From Streptomyces sp. LBL (GTDB taxonomy: Bacteria; Actinomycetota; Actinomycetes; Streptomycetales; Streptomycetaceae), in assembly GCF_029893585.1 (NCBI RefSeq), contig NZ_JARXYX010000025.1:1-64000 (forward strand): 64,000 nucleotides of DNA, given 5' to 3'. Of the stretch, positions 16,426 through 26,100 are shown piece after piece (the first letter of the stretch is position 1; every line of letters begins with the position of its first letter). The notes below the pieces were generated by a model that did not search any database, had not been told where the DNA came from, and saw only the letters and a list, made by a program, of their open reading frames with translations. Position numbers and translations under genes: made by a program.

Positions 16426-18189
16426 TCAGTGGCTGCCCCGGCGTACGTGTGCCTCGGCGAGAAGGAGATAGCTTGCCGCGGTCCAGGTGTAGGCACGGTC
16501 GCGCAGGCCTGTTCCGGTGAGGGCGTCGAAGTTCTCGGCGAAGCCGTGGGTCTCGCACAGGGCGCGGAAGCGGGCGCCGATCTCGTCCGCCAGGCGGTGG
16601 TGTCCGCCGCGGCGCAGGCCGTCTTCGACGAGGACCGTGGCGGGGGCCCAGATCGGGCCGCGCCAGTAACCGTCGGAGAGGTAGTGCGGCGAGGCCGGCA
16701 GCTCGGTGGCCAGGCCGTACGGGGTCAGGTGGGCCTCGATGCGACCGGCCAGCACGCTGCTGACGTCGTCCGGCAGATGCTCGCCCAACGCGATGGGCAT
16801 CAGGTCGAGGAGACTGGAACTGTGCCAGGTCTCCCCGCTGCCGACGCCCCGGGCGACGAACCGGTCACCGGTCCAGAGCTGGTCGAGCATCGCCGCCTGG
16901 GTGTCCGCGGCCAGACGCGTCCACCCGAGAGCCTTCTCCGGCCACCCCAACTCCGTTGCCAGTTCGGCCAGTTGGTGCAGCTGGAGAACGAGGAAGGCGG
17001 CCAGGTCCGCGGTGACCACCACCCGCTCGGGGTCGAAGGTGGTGGCGTTGTCCCAGCCGCTGTCGTTGCCGTGCTGGTAGTGGGGCAGTGCGGCGCCGGG
17101 GGCACGCCGTGCGGTGAGCCAGAAGTCGGTCCACCGTTCCAGCCTGTCGTAGGTCTCGGCCAGTTCACCCTCCCCGGGGGGCGTGCTCAGCCGGCGACGG
17201 AGGTGGCCGAACGTCCAGCCGTGGATGGGGGGTTTGACGAAGTTGTGGAGGACCTCGGAGTGGGTGACCGAGTCGGGCAGCGCCCCGGTCTCGTCCTGGT
17301 GGTCGAAGGGCAGGTGGAACTGGTCCCAGGCCAGGTCGGGGCGACCGGGGGCCAGAGCAAGGGCGTTGAAGCAGTGGTCCCAGCTCCAGACCTTGTCCAT
17401 CCAGTGCTTGGACATGAGGACGGCGGGCCGGGTGACCAGCCCCGCCGGGCGTACGGTCGCGGACCACAGGACGTAGGCCGCGAGTTCGGCGGCCGGGGTC
17501 GCGGACGAGCGCCAGGGGGCGATCGTGTCGACGAAGTCCGCGAAGGAGTTCCGCGCGGCCTCGACGGTCTTGTCGAAGGACATCGGGGACGCGTACGGCG
17601 GGCGGGCCGTTTCGAGTTCCTCGACCGCGATCTCCCAGGGACCGTCCGCGTCGGCGGCGACCGTGAGGCCGCGGTCGGCGCTGCCCAGGGCCTGGCTGCC
17701 GGACGTGTCGGTCACCGTGCCGGACAACACGGTGACGCGGTAGCGGCGTCCGGTCTCGTACGACGTGAACACGTGCGCGCGGGCGGCCGCGTCGTGGAAG
17801 AAGTACGTGCCGCTGAAAGGGGTCAGCGACCGGGCCGCCGCGCGGACGCGCAGCGACAGGCCCGCTCCCCGCAGGCGTACCGTGTCCGGCGAGCCGTAGG
17901 CGAGCTCGACCCGGCCGGCCGCCCCGGTCCAGCTCAGCAGGCCCGGTGTCGCCTCGACGCGGGTCCCGGCCCGCTCGCCCGTCGCCCCGTCGAGCGGCAC
18001 CAGGCTCAGGACGGCGTGCATACCGTTCTGGTGCGAGACGAGGTGCAGGTCCTCGGCGTACGTCTTCTCCGCCACCACGGGCGAGATGTCGAACCAGGAT
18101 CCGTAACTGCTGAACGGGATGTCATGGACGGAGAAGGCGGAGAAGGCGGAGAAGGCGGAGAAGGCCGGGCCAGATCGGTCGGCGGTCAT
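16426..18189 (-). CDS. Glycoside hydrolase of the MGH1/GH63-like (alpha/alpha)6 type
   Basis: 587 residues, no signal peptide. The N-terminal third is beta-rich; the C-terminal two thirds form an (alpha/alpha)6 barrel with SKHWMDKVWSWDHCFNALAL, HGNDSGWDNATTFD (acid-type motif of GH63/trehalase-like enzymes) and SDGYWRGPIWAPATVLVEDG. Cytoplasmic location and position at the end of a sugar ABC operon suggest hydrolysis of the imported oligosaccharide. The N-terminus has an in-frame Phe-Ser-Ala triplet repeat (AFSAFSAFSAFS) encoded by 9-bp DNA repeats at about 18128-18165. Starts 83 bp after the downstream-facing permease gene ends. Exact substrate unknown. Confidence 0.85.
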   Translation of the reverse strand: MTADRSGPAFSAFSAFSAFSVHDIPFSSYGSWFDISPVVAEKTYAEDLHLVSHQNGMHAVLSLVPLDGATGERAGTRVEATPGLLSWTGAAGRVELAYGSPDTVRLRGAGLSLRVRAAARSLTPFSGTYFFHDAAARAHVFTSYETGRRYRVTVLSGTVTDTSGSQALGSADRGLTVAADADGPWEIAVEELETARPPYASPMSFDKTVEAARNSFADFVDTIAPWRSSATPAAELAAYVLWSATVRPAGLVTRPAVLMSKHWMDKVWSWDHCFNALALAPGRPDLAWDQFHLPFDHQDETGALPDSVTHSEVLHNFVKPPIHGWTFGHLRRRLSTPPGEGELAETYDRLERWTDFWLTARRAPGAALPHYQHGNDSGWDNATTFDPERVVVTADLAAFLVLQLHQLAELATELGWPEKALGWTRLAADTQAAMLDQLWTGDRFVARGVGSGETWHSSSLLDLMPIALGEHLPDDVSSVLAGRIEAHLTPYGLATELPASPHYLSDGYWRGPIWAPATVLVEDGLRRGGHHRLADEIGARFRALCETHGFAENFDALTGTGLRDRAYTWTAASYLLLAEAHVRRGSH

Positions 18190-18272
18190 GAAGCGTCACT
18201 CGTTTCTCGGGCGGGTGCGGGCGACCGTCCGGCGGAGGGACGGTGGAGCCGTGACGAGGTGGAAGGAGTCAG

Positions 18273-19094
18273 TCAGTCCTTGACCGCGCCGGCGGTCACG
18301 CCGGCGGCGACGTAGCGCTGGGCGAGGACGAGGATGACCGCGGCCGGCAGCGAGGCCACGACGGCGGTGGCCATGATGGCGTTCCACTCCTGGTTGTTGT
18401 TGCCGATGTAGTGGTAGATACCGAGGGTGATCGGCTGGTGGGCGCCGCCGCCGGCGAGGGTGCTGGCGAAGACGAAGTCGGACCAGGACCACAGGAACGC
18501 GAACAGGGACACCGTGACGACGGCGTTGCGGCTCATCGGCAGGACGATCGACCAGAAGGTACGCAGGGGCCCGGCGCCGTCCGTCTTCGCCGCCTGGAGC
18601 AGTTCGCCGGGGACGCCGGACATGAACGCGGTGAAGATGAGCACCGCGAACGGAACCGCCAGGGTCGAGTCCGCGACGATCAGGCCGGGGACGGACTGGA
18701 GCAGGCCGAGGCTGAGGTAGATGGCGTAGAAGCCCATCGCCATGATGATGCCGGGGATCATCTGGGCGGCCAGAAGGACGAAGGACAGGATGCCACCGCC
18801 CCGCGGACGCAGCTTGGCCAGCGCGTAACCGGCGGGGGCCGCCAGCGCCACGGTCAGAACCACGGTGCCGAGGCCGATGACGAGGCTGGTGCCGAGGTAG
18901 GGCAACTGCTGGTCCAGGACGGCCCGGTAACCCTCCAGGGTGCCGTGGACGGGGAACAGCCCCGGGGGTGACTTGCGCATGTCCTGGTCGCGGGTGAAGG
19001 ACACGTTGAGCATCCAGTAGACCGGGAAGAGCATGATCCCGGTCAGCAGGAGGCCGATGGCCGTCTTCCACCACGTACGGCTGCGTCGGTTCAT
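18273..19094 (-). CDS. Sugar ABC transporter permease (MalG-type)
   Basis: 273 residues from ATG 19094, which has CAGGAA seven bases upstream; a GTG at 19109 that overlaps the previous stop (GTGA) is an equally placed alternative start. Six membrane segments; the cytoplasmic EAA loop reads ELLQAAKTDGAGPLRTFWSI, the contact site for the ATPase. Carbohydrate uptake CUT1 type. No ATPase gene is present in the locus, so it probably uses a shared MsiK-like ATPase, as is usual in Streptomyces. Follows the MalF-type permease and precedes the cytoplasmic glycosidase. Confidence 0.93.
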   Translation of the reverse strand: MNRRSRTWWKTAIGLLLTGIMLFPVYWMLNVSFTRDQDMRKSPPGLFPVHGTLEGYRAVLDQQLPYLGTSLVIGLGTVVLTVALAAPAGYALAKLRPRGGGILSFVLLAAQMIPGIIMAMGFYAIYLSLGLLQSVPGLIVADSTLAVPFAVLIFTAFMSGVPGELLQAAKTDGAGPLRTFWSIVLPMSRNAVVTVSLFAFLWSWSDFVFASTLAGGGAHQPITLGIYHYIGNNNQEWNAIMATAVVASLPAAVILVLAQRYVAAGVTAGAVKD

Positions 19095-19105
19095 GGCGAT
19101 TCCTG

Positions 19106-20077
19106 TCACGACAGCCCCTGCTTTCGCTGGACCCTCATGTAGACCAGGCCGAAGACCAGTGCGGCGACGACGAGCAGGTTGCCGACGGCGGCTCCTGGGC
19201 CGAAGGCGGGCAGTAGGTTGCCGAAGCCGAGTTGGTAGGACCAGGTGGCGAAGGTGGTGGACGAGTCCGCCGGGCCGCCCTTGGTCATGATCCAGATGAT
19301 GTCGAAGACCTTGAGCGTGTAGACCAGCCCCAGCAGCAGGGTGATCGCGGACACCGGGCGCAGCAGCGGGAAGGTGATGCTCCAGAACCGCCGCCAGGCA
19401 TTCGCGCCGTCCAGGGCGGCGGCCTCGTACAGACCGGCCGGAATGGACTGCAGGCCGCTGTGGAGCACGACCAGGTTGAACGGGACGCCGATCCAGATGT
19501 TCGCGATGATCACCGAGGTCAGCGACCAGGACGGCGAGGTCAGCCAGTTCACCGGGCCGACGCCGAGGGCGTGCAGGGCGGCGTTGACGACACCGGAGTC
19601 GCTGTTGAGCATCCACGACCAGGTGGAGGCCGAGACGATCAGCGGCAGCAGCCAGGGCACCAGGAACAGCGCGCGCAGGGTGGCCGAAAGCCGGAAGTGC
19701 TGGTTGAAGAAGACCGCGAGCGCGAGGCCGATGGCGTACTGGAAGGCCAGGCAGACGGCGGTGAACACGACGGTGTGGAACAGGGCGGGGGCGAAGGTCG
19801 GGTCGTCCAGGACGGTCCGGTAGTTCTTCAGGCCCGTGAAGGGTGCGTCGCCCTGGACGAAGGAGCGGACCGTGTAGTTCCTGACGCTGAGATCGATGTT
19901 GCGGTAGAGCGGATAGGCGTAGAAGAGGCCGAGGTAGAGGACGACCGGGGCGAGGAACGCCCAGCCGGCCCACTGCTGGGAGCTGGGGCGGCGTCGTGCC
20001 CGGGGCGGGGCGTCGGGGACCGTACCCGGGTGATCGCCCACGGGCCGACGGTGCGGCACTTGTGTCGTGTTGCTCAT
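19106..20077 (-). CDS. Sugar ABC transporter permease (MalF-type)
   Basis: 323 residues from ATG 20077. A basic, proline-rich cytoplasmic N-terminus of about 35 residues leads into six transmembrane helices (FLAPVVLYLGLFYAYPLY first). EAA loop: GLYEAAALDGANAWRRFWSI. Partner of the following MalG-type permease, with which its stop codon overlaps (GTGA), and of the binding protein encoded just upstream. Confidence 0.93.
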   Translation of the reverse strand: MSNTTQVPHRRPVGDHPGTVPDAPPRARRRPSSQQWAGWAFLAPVVLYLGLFYAYPLYRNIDLSVRNYTVRSFVQGDAPFTGLKNYRTVLDDPTFAPALFHTVVFTAVCLAFQYAIGLALAVFFNQHFRLSATLRALFLVPWLLPLIVSASTWSWMLNSDSGVVNAALHALGVGPVNWLTSPSWSLTSVIIANIWIGVPFNLVVLHSGLQSIPAGLYEAAALDGANAWRRFWSITFPLLRPVSAITLLLGLVYTLKVFDIIWIMTKGGPADSSTTFATWSYQLGFGNLLPAFGPGAAVGNLLVVAALVFGLVYMRVQRKQGLS

Positions 20078-20096
20078 CAACGGGCCCTGGTCCTGG

Positions 20097-21344
20097 TTAC
20101 TTGACGACGGACTGGGCGGCGGTGAGCGCGTCCTTCGGGGACTTCGAACCGCTGAGGGCGGACTGGACGGCCTTCCACAACTGCTCCGAGATCTTGGGGT
20201 ACTTGGTGCCCAGGTCGTCGCTGGTGCGGCCCTTGGCCGCCTTGACCGCGGCCACCCATGGCTTGAGTCCCGGGTCGGCCGCCACCTGCTTGTCCTGGAC
20301 TTCGGTGGTGGGAGCGACGTACGAGAGGGTGGTGTCGGTGTCGTACAGGTTCTGGGTGCTGGTCAGGCAGGTCGCGATCTTCTGTGTGGTGGTGTAGCGG
20401 TCGGTCGAGTCCTGGACCGGGACGGTGACGAACTCACCGCCCGTCGGGGCCGCGGCCTGGCCTCCGCCGACGCCGGGGACGAGTATGACCCCGTAGTCGA
20501 TGCCCGCTTTCCTGGCGTTCGCGAGCTGCCAGGTGCCGTTCTCGCCGAACGCGTAGTCCCCGGTCGCGAACTCCTGCCAGCTGGTGGTCTGGGTGTTGTT
20601 GAGAACGGAGTTGGGGGCGTAGCCCTTCTTCAGCCAGTCACCCCACAGTGACAACGCCGAGACACTCTTGGCCGAGTCCAGCTCGGTCAGCTTCGCACCG
20701 GAGCCCCAGAACCACGGCAGGAACTGGAAGCTGCCCTCCTCCGTGCCGATCGCGGAGAACGTGATGCCCTTCTTGCCTGCCTTCTTGACCTTCGCCAGCG
20801 CCGCTGTCAGCGCTGTCCAGTCCTTGACCGAGGTGACGTCCACCCCGGCCTCCTTCAGCACCTTCTTGTTGTAGTAGAGAGCGAGGGTGTTGGCGCCGAT
20901 CGGGGTGCCGTAGGTCTTGCCGCCCGACTGCCCGGCGGCGAGCAGGTTGGGGTCGACCTTCGAGGTGTCGAGCTTGTTGTCGCCGGTCGTGGTCAGTACC
21001 CCCGCCTCGGCCAGGGTCGACACCACGGGGTTGTCGACGATGAGGACATCCGGGGAGTTGCCCTGCTGCGCCGCCAGCAGCGTCTTGCTCGCCAGGTCGC
21101 TGGTGTCGAAGCCGGTCCGCTTGATCTTCACGCCGGCCTCGGTGCCGCACGCGTCGAGCAGCTTCACCCACGCCGAGCCCTTGGCGAACTGCGGGTACGG
21201 GTCCCAGACGGTGTACGTGCCGTTGTCCGCCGCCTTCGTCCCGGTGCCCCCCGAGCCGGATCCGCAGGCGGTGGCACTGGTGGCGACAGCCAGCGCAGTC
21301 AGGGCTGCGGCGGTCAGGCGGCGCCTTCTGGAGGAGTTGTTCAT
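20097..21344 (-). CDS. Extracellular sugar-binding lipoprotein of the ABC importer
   Basis: 415 residues. Start ATG 21344 behind AAAGGAACC. Lipoprotein signal peptide with lipobox ATSATAC, so Cys27 is lipidated and the protein is tethered outside the membrane. Family-1 solute-binding fold, e.g. SPDVLIVDNPVVSTLAEAGV, GKTYGTPIGANTLALYYNKK and FATGDYAFGENGTWQLANA. Delivers an unidentified oligosaccharide to the two permeases encoded directly downstream. Probably in the same transcript as lacI, 247 bp upstream. Confidence 0.93.
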   Translation of the reverse strand: MNNSSRRRRLTAAALTALAVATSATACGSGSGGTGTKAADNGTYTVWDPYPQFAKGSAWVKLLDACGTEAGVKIKRTGFDTSDLASKTLLAAQQGNSPDVLIVDNPVVSTLAEAGVLTTTGDNKLDTSKVDPNLLAAGQSGGKTYGTPIGANTLALYYNKKVLKEAGVDVTSVKDWTALTAALAKVKKAGKKGITFSAIGTEEGSFQFLPWFWGSGAKLTELDSAKSVSALSLWGDWLKKGYAPNSVLNNTQTTSWQEFATGDYAFGENGTWQLANARKAGIDYGVILVPGVGGGQAAAPTGGEFVTVPVQDSTDRYTTTQKIATCLTSTQNLYDTDTTLSYVAPTTEVQDKQVAADPGLKPWVAAVKAAKGRTSDDLGTKYPKISEQLWKAVQSALSGSKSPKDALTAAQSVVK

Positions 21345-21526
21345 CGCGGGTTCCTTTGTTTTTGGCCTGCGGGTGCCGAGTCTTTCGGCATGCGGGTGCC
21401 GAGGCGAGGGGTTGCCGGGGAGGCGAGCACGCCGAACGGCAGGGGTGAGCGGTTGCTGAGCGGCTGCTGAGCGGTTCGAGGGCCCGGTGGGTGCGGGAGG
21501 AGGACGGGCGTTCGGTGTGGGTCGCG

Positions 21527-21602
21527 GTCCGGGGGGCAGAGAGTCCGGGGGGCAGGGGGTCCGGGGGGCAGGGGGTCCGGGAGTCAGGGGGTCAGGGAGT
21601 CG
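21527..21602. repeat. 16-bp tandem repeat at the 3' end of lacI
   Basis: About four and a half copies of a 16-base unit (GTCCGGGGGGCAGGGG and variants). The array ends over the last bases of the regulator gene and fills part of the gap before the binding-protein gene. Confidence 0.85.
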
Positions 21603-22641
21603 TCGTCCCGATCCCGGGACCCCCGGTGGGCGTGGGCCCCGCGGGCCCGGTGCTGGCCCGCAGGGAGATGGGTGGCGTGAGGAGATGGTGCCGGGGCGGC
21701 GCGGCGGGCTGGTCGAGCCGCTCCACCAGCAGGTCGACGGCGAGACGGCCCATCTCGGCCGCCGGTACGTCCGCCGCGGTGAGCTGCGGGGTCACCGTCT
21801 CCGCCCAGCGGCCGGCCACCACCCCGGTGACGGAGAAGTCGCGCGGCACATGGCGGCCGGCCTCGGCCAGCCCGCGGTAGAGCCCGCCCAGCGCGGCCTC
21901 GTTCAGCGTGACCAGGGCCGTGGTGGCCGGGGCGTCGTGCAGGATCCGTTCCACACAGGTCTGACCCGAGGCGGCGTCGTCACCGCAGCAGTACGTCCGG
22001 ACTGTCAGCCCGCGCTCGGCCGCGGCTTTGGTGAAACCGTCCAGGCCCCGGTGCGCGGACTCGTACCCGGTGCGCAGCAGTTGCTCGGGACGGTTGACGA
22101 AGGCGACCCGACGGTGACCGAGATCCGCCAGGTGGTGCACGCACCGCTCGACCAGCGCGGTGTGGTCGAGACTCACCCACCACCCGCCCTCGGGGCGAGC
22201 GGTACGGCCGATGGCGACGGAGGGGAAGTCCAGGGTGGCCAGGTGCTCCACCCGGTCGTCCTCCAGCCTGATCTCCATCAGGATCGCGCCGTCGACCCGC
22301 CGCTCCCCCAGCAGCCGTTGGAAGGAGCGGTCGCTGTCCACGCCACTGGGGGACAGCAGCACGTCGTAGTCGTAGGCCGCGGCGGCCTCCACCACGCTGC
22401 CGATGAAGTCCAGTTGCATCCCCGTGTAGTGGCTCCCGGCCGGCGGGAAGACCAGGCCGAGGGTGCTGGTCCGCCCGTTGGCCAGAGCGCGGGCGCTGGC
22501 GCTGGGCCGGTAGCCCAACTCGTCGACGACCTGTTGGATCTTCCGGCGCGTGTCCTCCGAAACCGGGCGCTTGCCGCTCAACGCGTAGGACACGGTGCTG
22601 CGCGAGACACCGGCCCGCCGGGCGATCTCACCGATGTTCAC
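21592..22641 (-). CDS. LacI-family transcriptional repressor
   Basis: 349 residues from GTG 22641, chosen because AAGGAG sits six bases upstream; a longer frame to 22671 would start inside the operator region. N-terminal HTH reads VNIGEIARRAGVSRSTVSYA with hinge SARALANGRTSTLGLVFPPA; the rest is a periplasmic-binding-protein-like sugar sensor. First gene of the locus on this strand, followed by the binding protein, permeases and glycosidase, and divergent from the secreted glycosidase. Three palindromic CGAACCGGTTCG sites lie between the two divergent genes and are its presumed operators. Confidence 0.94.
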   Translation of the reverse strand: MNIGEIARRAGVSRSTVSYALSGKRPVSEDTRRKIQQVVDELGYRPSASARALANGRTSTLGLVFPPAGSHYTGMQLDFIGSVVEAAAAYDYDVLLSPSGVDSDRSFQRLLGERRVDGAILMEIRLEDDRVEHLATLDFPSVAIGRTARPEGGWWVSLDHTALVERCVHHLADLGHRRVAFVNRPEQLLRTGYESAHRGLDGFTKAAAERGLTVRTYCCGDDAASGQTCVERILHDAPATTALVTLNEAALGGLYRGLAEAGRHVPRDFSVTGVVAGRWAETVTPQLTAADVPAAEMGRLAVDLLVERLDQPAAPPRHHLLTPPISLRASTGPAGPTPTGGPGIGTTTP

Positions 22642-22654
22642 GGCAACTCCTTGT

Positions 22655-22668
22655 TCGAACCGGTTCGA
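22655..22668. promoter_or_regulatory. LacI-type operator 1 (next to lacI start)
   Basis: Perfect palindrome TCGAACCGGTTCGA, 14 bp before the lacI start; fits autorepression. Confidence 0.85.
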
Positions 22669-22735
22669 CATCTCGGAGAGGGAACCGTCGACGGTCGCGT
22701 GGCGCTGGGAAGGGAAGAGCGGCGACTACCGGCTG

Positions 22736-22749
22736 TCGAACCGGTTCGC
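22736..22749. promoter_or_regulatory. LacI-type operator 2
   Basis: TCGAACCGGTTCGC, the same core 81 bp from operator 1. Confidence 0.82.
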
Positions 22750-22891
22750 GTGAAGTGAAGGTAGAAACAAGCCCGGCAGCTGTCAACACGTCGAACCATG
22801 TTTTTCGCAAAGACCCTGCAACCCGGCATACACGGCACAGGTTCCGTGTGTCGGGGGGATTGCTGGCCGGTTTCCTCGGTGCTAGCTTCAC

Positions 22892-22903
22892 CGAACCGGT
22901 TCG
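22892..22903. promoter_or_regulatory. LacI-type operator 3 (secreted glycosidase side)
   Basis: CGAACCGGTTCG, 156 bp from operator 2 and 268 bp upstream of the glycosidase start. The gap from here to 23170 holds no gene. Confidence 0.82.
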
Positions 22904-23170
22904 ACTCGCTCCCCTCCACTGTCCGAGCCGTACGGAATCCCTGGAGCCCCTGCCCGACGCGGGGCACCCGACGGACCACGGGCGACTGTCGGCCTGGCCA
23001 CGGCGCTCGTCCGGCCCGCCGCCGATCCGGGCGGTCGCCGGTCCCGCCCGCCGTCGGTCCGGCCGGTCGCGGGTCCGGCCGGGCTGGACGAGACGACCCG
23101 GGGCCGGCCGGCCGAAGCGGGCCGAAGCGGGCCGACCGGAACCGCTCCCCCAAGGATTAGGACGCCATCC

Positions 23171-26100
23171 ATGCCATCCGCTGACCGACCAGCCCGGCGC
23201 CGAGCCGCGGCCGCCGTGGCACTGACTCTCGGCGCGGGCCTGCTGGCCGCGCCGGCCGTCCCCGCGCAGGCGGCCGACGCACCCCAGCCCGCCGCCCACT
23301 ACACCTTCGACCAGGACGACCCCGCCTCGGGCATGATCACCGACAGCTCCGGCAACGGCCTGACCGCGAGCCTGGTGAACGGCGACACCGCCCGGTCCGT
23401 CGCGGGCACCGGCGGAGGCACGGCGCTCGCCCTCCCCGGCGGAGCGCCCACCTCGAACGGCGCGTACGTCCGCCTGCCCCGCGAAGTGCTCGGCGACGCA
23501 ACGGACCTGACGGTCTCGGCCCGCGTGAAGTGGGGCGGCGACACGTCGCCCTGGCAGCGGATCTTCGATCTGGGGACCGACAACACGAAATACCTCTTCA
23601 CCACCCCGTCCAACAACAACGGGCTGCTGCAGACCTCGGTGACCACAGGCGGAGGCGGCGCCGAGGCACAGGTCCACGGCTACGCGATGCTTCCCTCGGA
23701 CCAGTGGCGGACCGTCACCGTCACCCTCGACAGCTCGGCCGGCCGGGTCACCACCTACCTCGACGGCGTGGCGGTCTCCTCCGCCGAGACCGACGTCAAG
23801 GCGAAGGATCTGCTGGACGGTTCGGCCACCTCCGCCGGTCACATCGGCAAGTCCTTCTACCCGGACCCGCTGTTCAAGGGCGCGATCGACGACTTCACCG
23901 TGTGGCACGCGGCGCTCAGCGCCGAGCAGGTGGCCGGCACGGTCGGGACCCTTCCCACCCTCCGGCAGCTCTCGCAGACGTCGTTCGACGTCCGTACGAC
24001 AACGGGAACCGCCCCGCCCCTCCCCGCCACCGTCCGCTCCACCTTCTCCGACGGCTACGACCGCGACGCTCCGATCACCTGGGACGCCGTACCGTCCGAC
24101 AAGTACGCCCGGCCCGGCACGTTCACGGTGGCCGGAACCGCGGCCGGGCACGCGGTGAAGGCGACCGTCACCGTGGTCCGCGAGGGGCAGCTCACCGTCG
24201 ACCTCGGCTCGGACACCGGCGCGTTCCACGGCGGCGCCTCGGGCACCCTCTACGGGGTGTACGGACCGGACATCCCCACCAACAACCTCATCGAGGGCAT
24301 GGGCCTGCGCACGGTCTCCACGAAGGCGCAGGACGGTCCGCAGCACCCCGGTGCCGACGCGCTGGAGGTGGTCAAGCCACTGGCCGACTCCACCAACGGT
24401 GACGTGTACATCTACATGACCGACATCCACCGCGGCTTCCCGTACCAATGGCCGGGCGACACCCCCGCGGAGAAGCTGAAGCTCTACCAGGAGAAGATCG
24501 CGAAGCAGGTCGACCAGGTGCTGCGGCTGCCGAAGGAGTATCAGGACAACATCGTCTTCGTGCCGTTCAACGAGCCCGAGGGCAACATGTTCGGCACCGG
24601 CGAGTGGAGCTACGACCAGGTCGGCTGGCTCACCGACCCGGGCGCCTACTTCGCCGCCTGGGACGACGCGTACAAGCTCATCAAGGGCAGGATGCCCGAC
24701 GCCCGTATCGCCGGCCCCAACACCAGCGTCCTCTACGGCCAGGTGAAGGGCTTCCTCACGCACGCCCTGGCCGCCGGCACCCTCCCGGACGTCATCACCT
24801 GGCACGAGCTGAGCCACCCGGAGGCGGTGCGCGAGAGCGTCGCCACGTACCGGACGTGGGAGAGGGAACTGTTCAAGGGCACCGACCGTGAGGCCACACA
24901 ACTCCCGGTCAACATCAACGAATACGCCTTCAACTACCACACGTCGGTCCCCGGCCAGATGATCCAGTGGGTGTCCGCGATCGAGGAGTCCAAGGTGGAC
25001 GCCGACATCGCGTACTGGAACATCGACGGCAACCTCTCCGACTCCGCGGTGCAGTCGAACCGCGGCAACGGCCAGTGGTGGCTGCTGAACTCGTACGCCT
25101 CGATGAGCGGCCACACGGTGCGGGTGACCCCGCCGTTCCCCGGCGAGAACTACCGCATGCAGGGCGTCGGCACCCTGGACGAGAGGAAGCGGCAGGCCCG
25201 GCTGATCTTCGGCGGCTCCACCGGCAAGGGCCACATCACCTTCGCGGGCGTCCCGAAGAAGCTGTTCGGGGACCGCGTGCACGCCTGGGTGCGGGAGATC
25301 GAGTGGAGCGGGCAGGTGGGCGACTCGCCCGGCCCGAAGCTGCTCACCGAGCAGAACCTGACGGTGGGTGACGACGGCACGGTCGTCGTCGACTTCGGTG
25401 ACGGCGCACTGCCGAAGCTGAAGGAGTCCTCGGCGTACGAGATCGTCCTCAGCCCCGCCGGGAAGGCGAAGGGCACGCAGTCGCCGCCTGTGCGCTGGCA
25501 GGGTTCGTACGAGGCGGAGGACGCCGCCCACACCGGGGCCGGCTACTCCAGGAACGGCCCGGAGGGCTCGCCCCGCGACGTGTCGAAGTTCTACACCTCC
25601 GGCGGGTACGACGTGGGCGGCCTGCGCACCGGCTCGGACGTCACGCTCGACACCACCGTGGACGTGCCCCAGGACGGCACCTACGACCTGAGCGTCTTCG
25701 CCAACTCCCTCAACACCTTCGACAAGGTGAAGGAGCAGGGCCCGACCAACGTCTTCCTGCGCGTGGACGGCAAGGCGGACAGCGAGCAGGAGCTGTACCT
25801 GCCGCTGGGTTACAAGTGGGTGGTCTGGGACCACACCGACACCAAGGTCCACCTCACCAAGGGCAAGCACACCCTCACGCTCGCCGCGAAGAGCGCCGAC
25901 GGCAAGCGCGCCACGAAGGGCGACGCCATCGTCGACCGTCTCACCCTCACCCTCCCCGAGGCGTCAACCGGCACCCAGGTGTACGAGGGCGAGCTGGCCT
26001 GGCTGGGCGGCGGGGCGCAGCCCGTCTACGACCTGCCGAAGCAGACCGGCGTCCCGGCCACCGGCTCGGGCGCGGGCCGGCTCGAGAAGGGCCAGACGGC

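Noticed and set aside
22628..25870. A minus-strand open frame of over 1000 codons across the secreted glycosidase and lacI upstream region.
   Set aside because: Antisense of a gene with clear signal peptide and domains; composition is typical of G/C-rich reverse frames.
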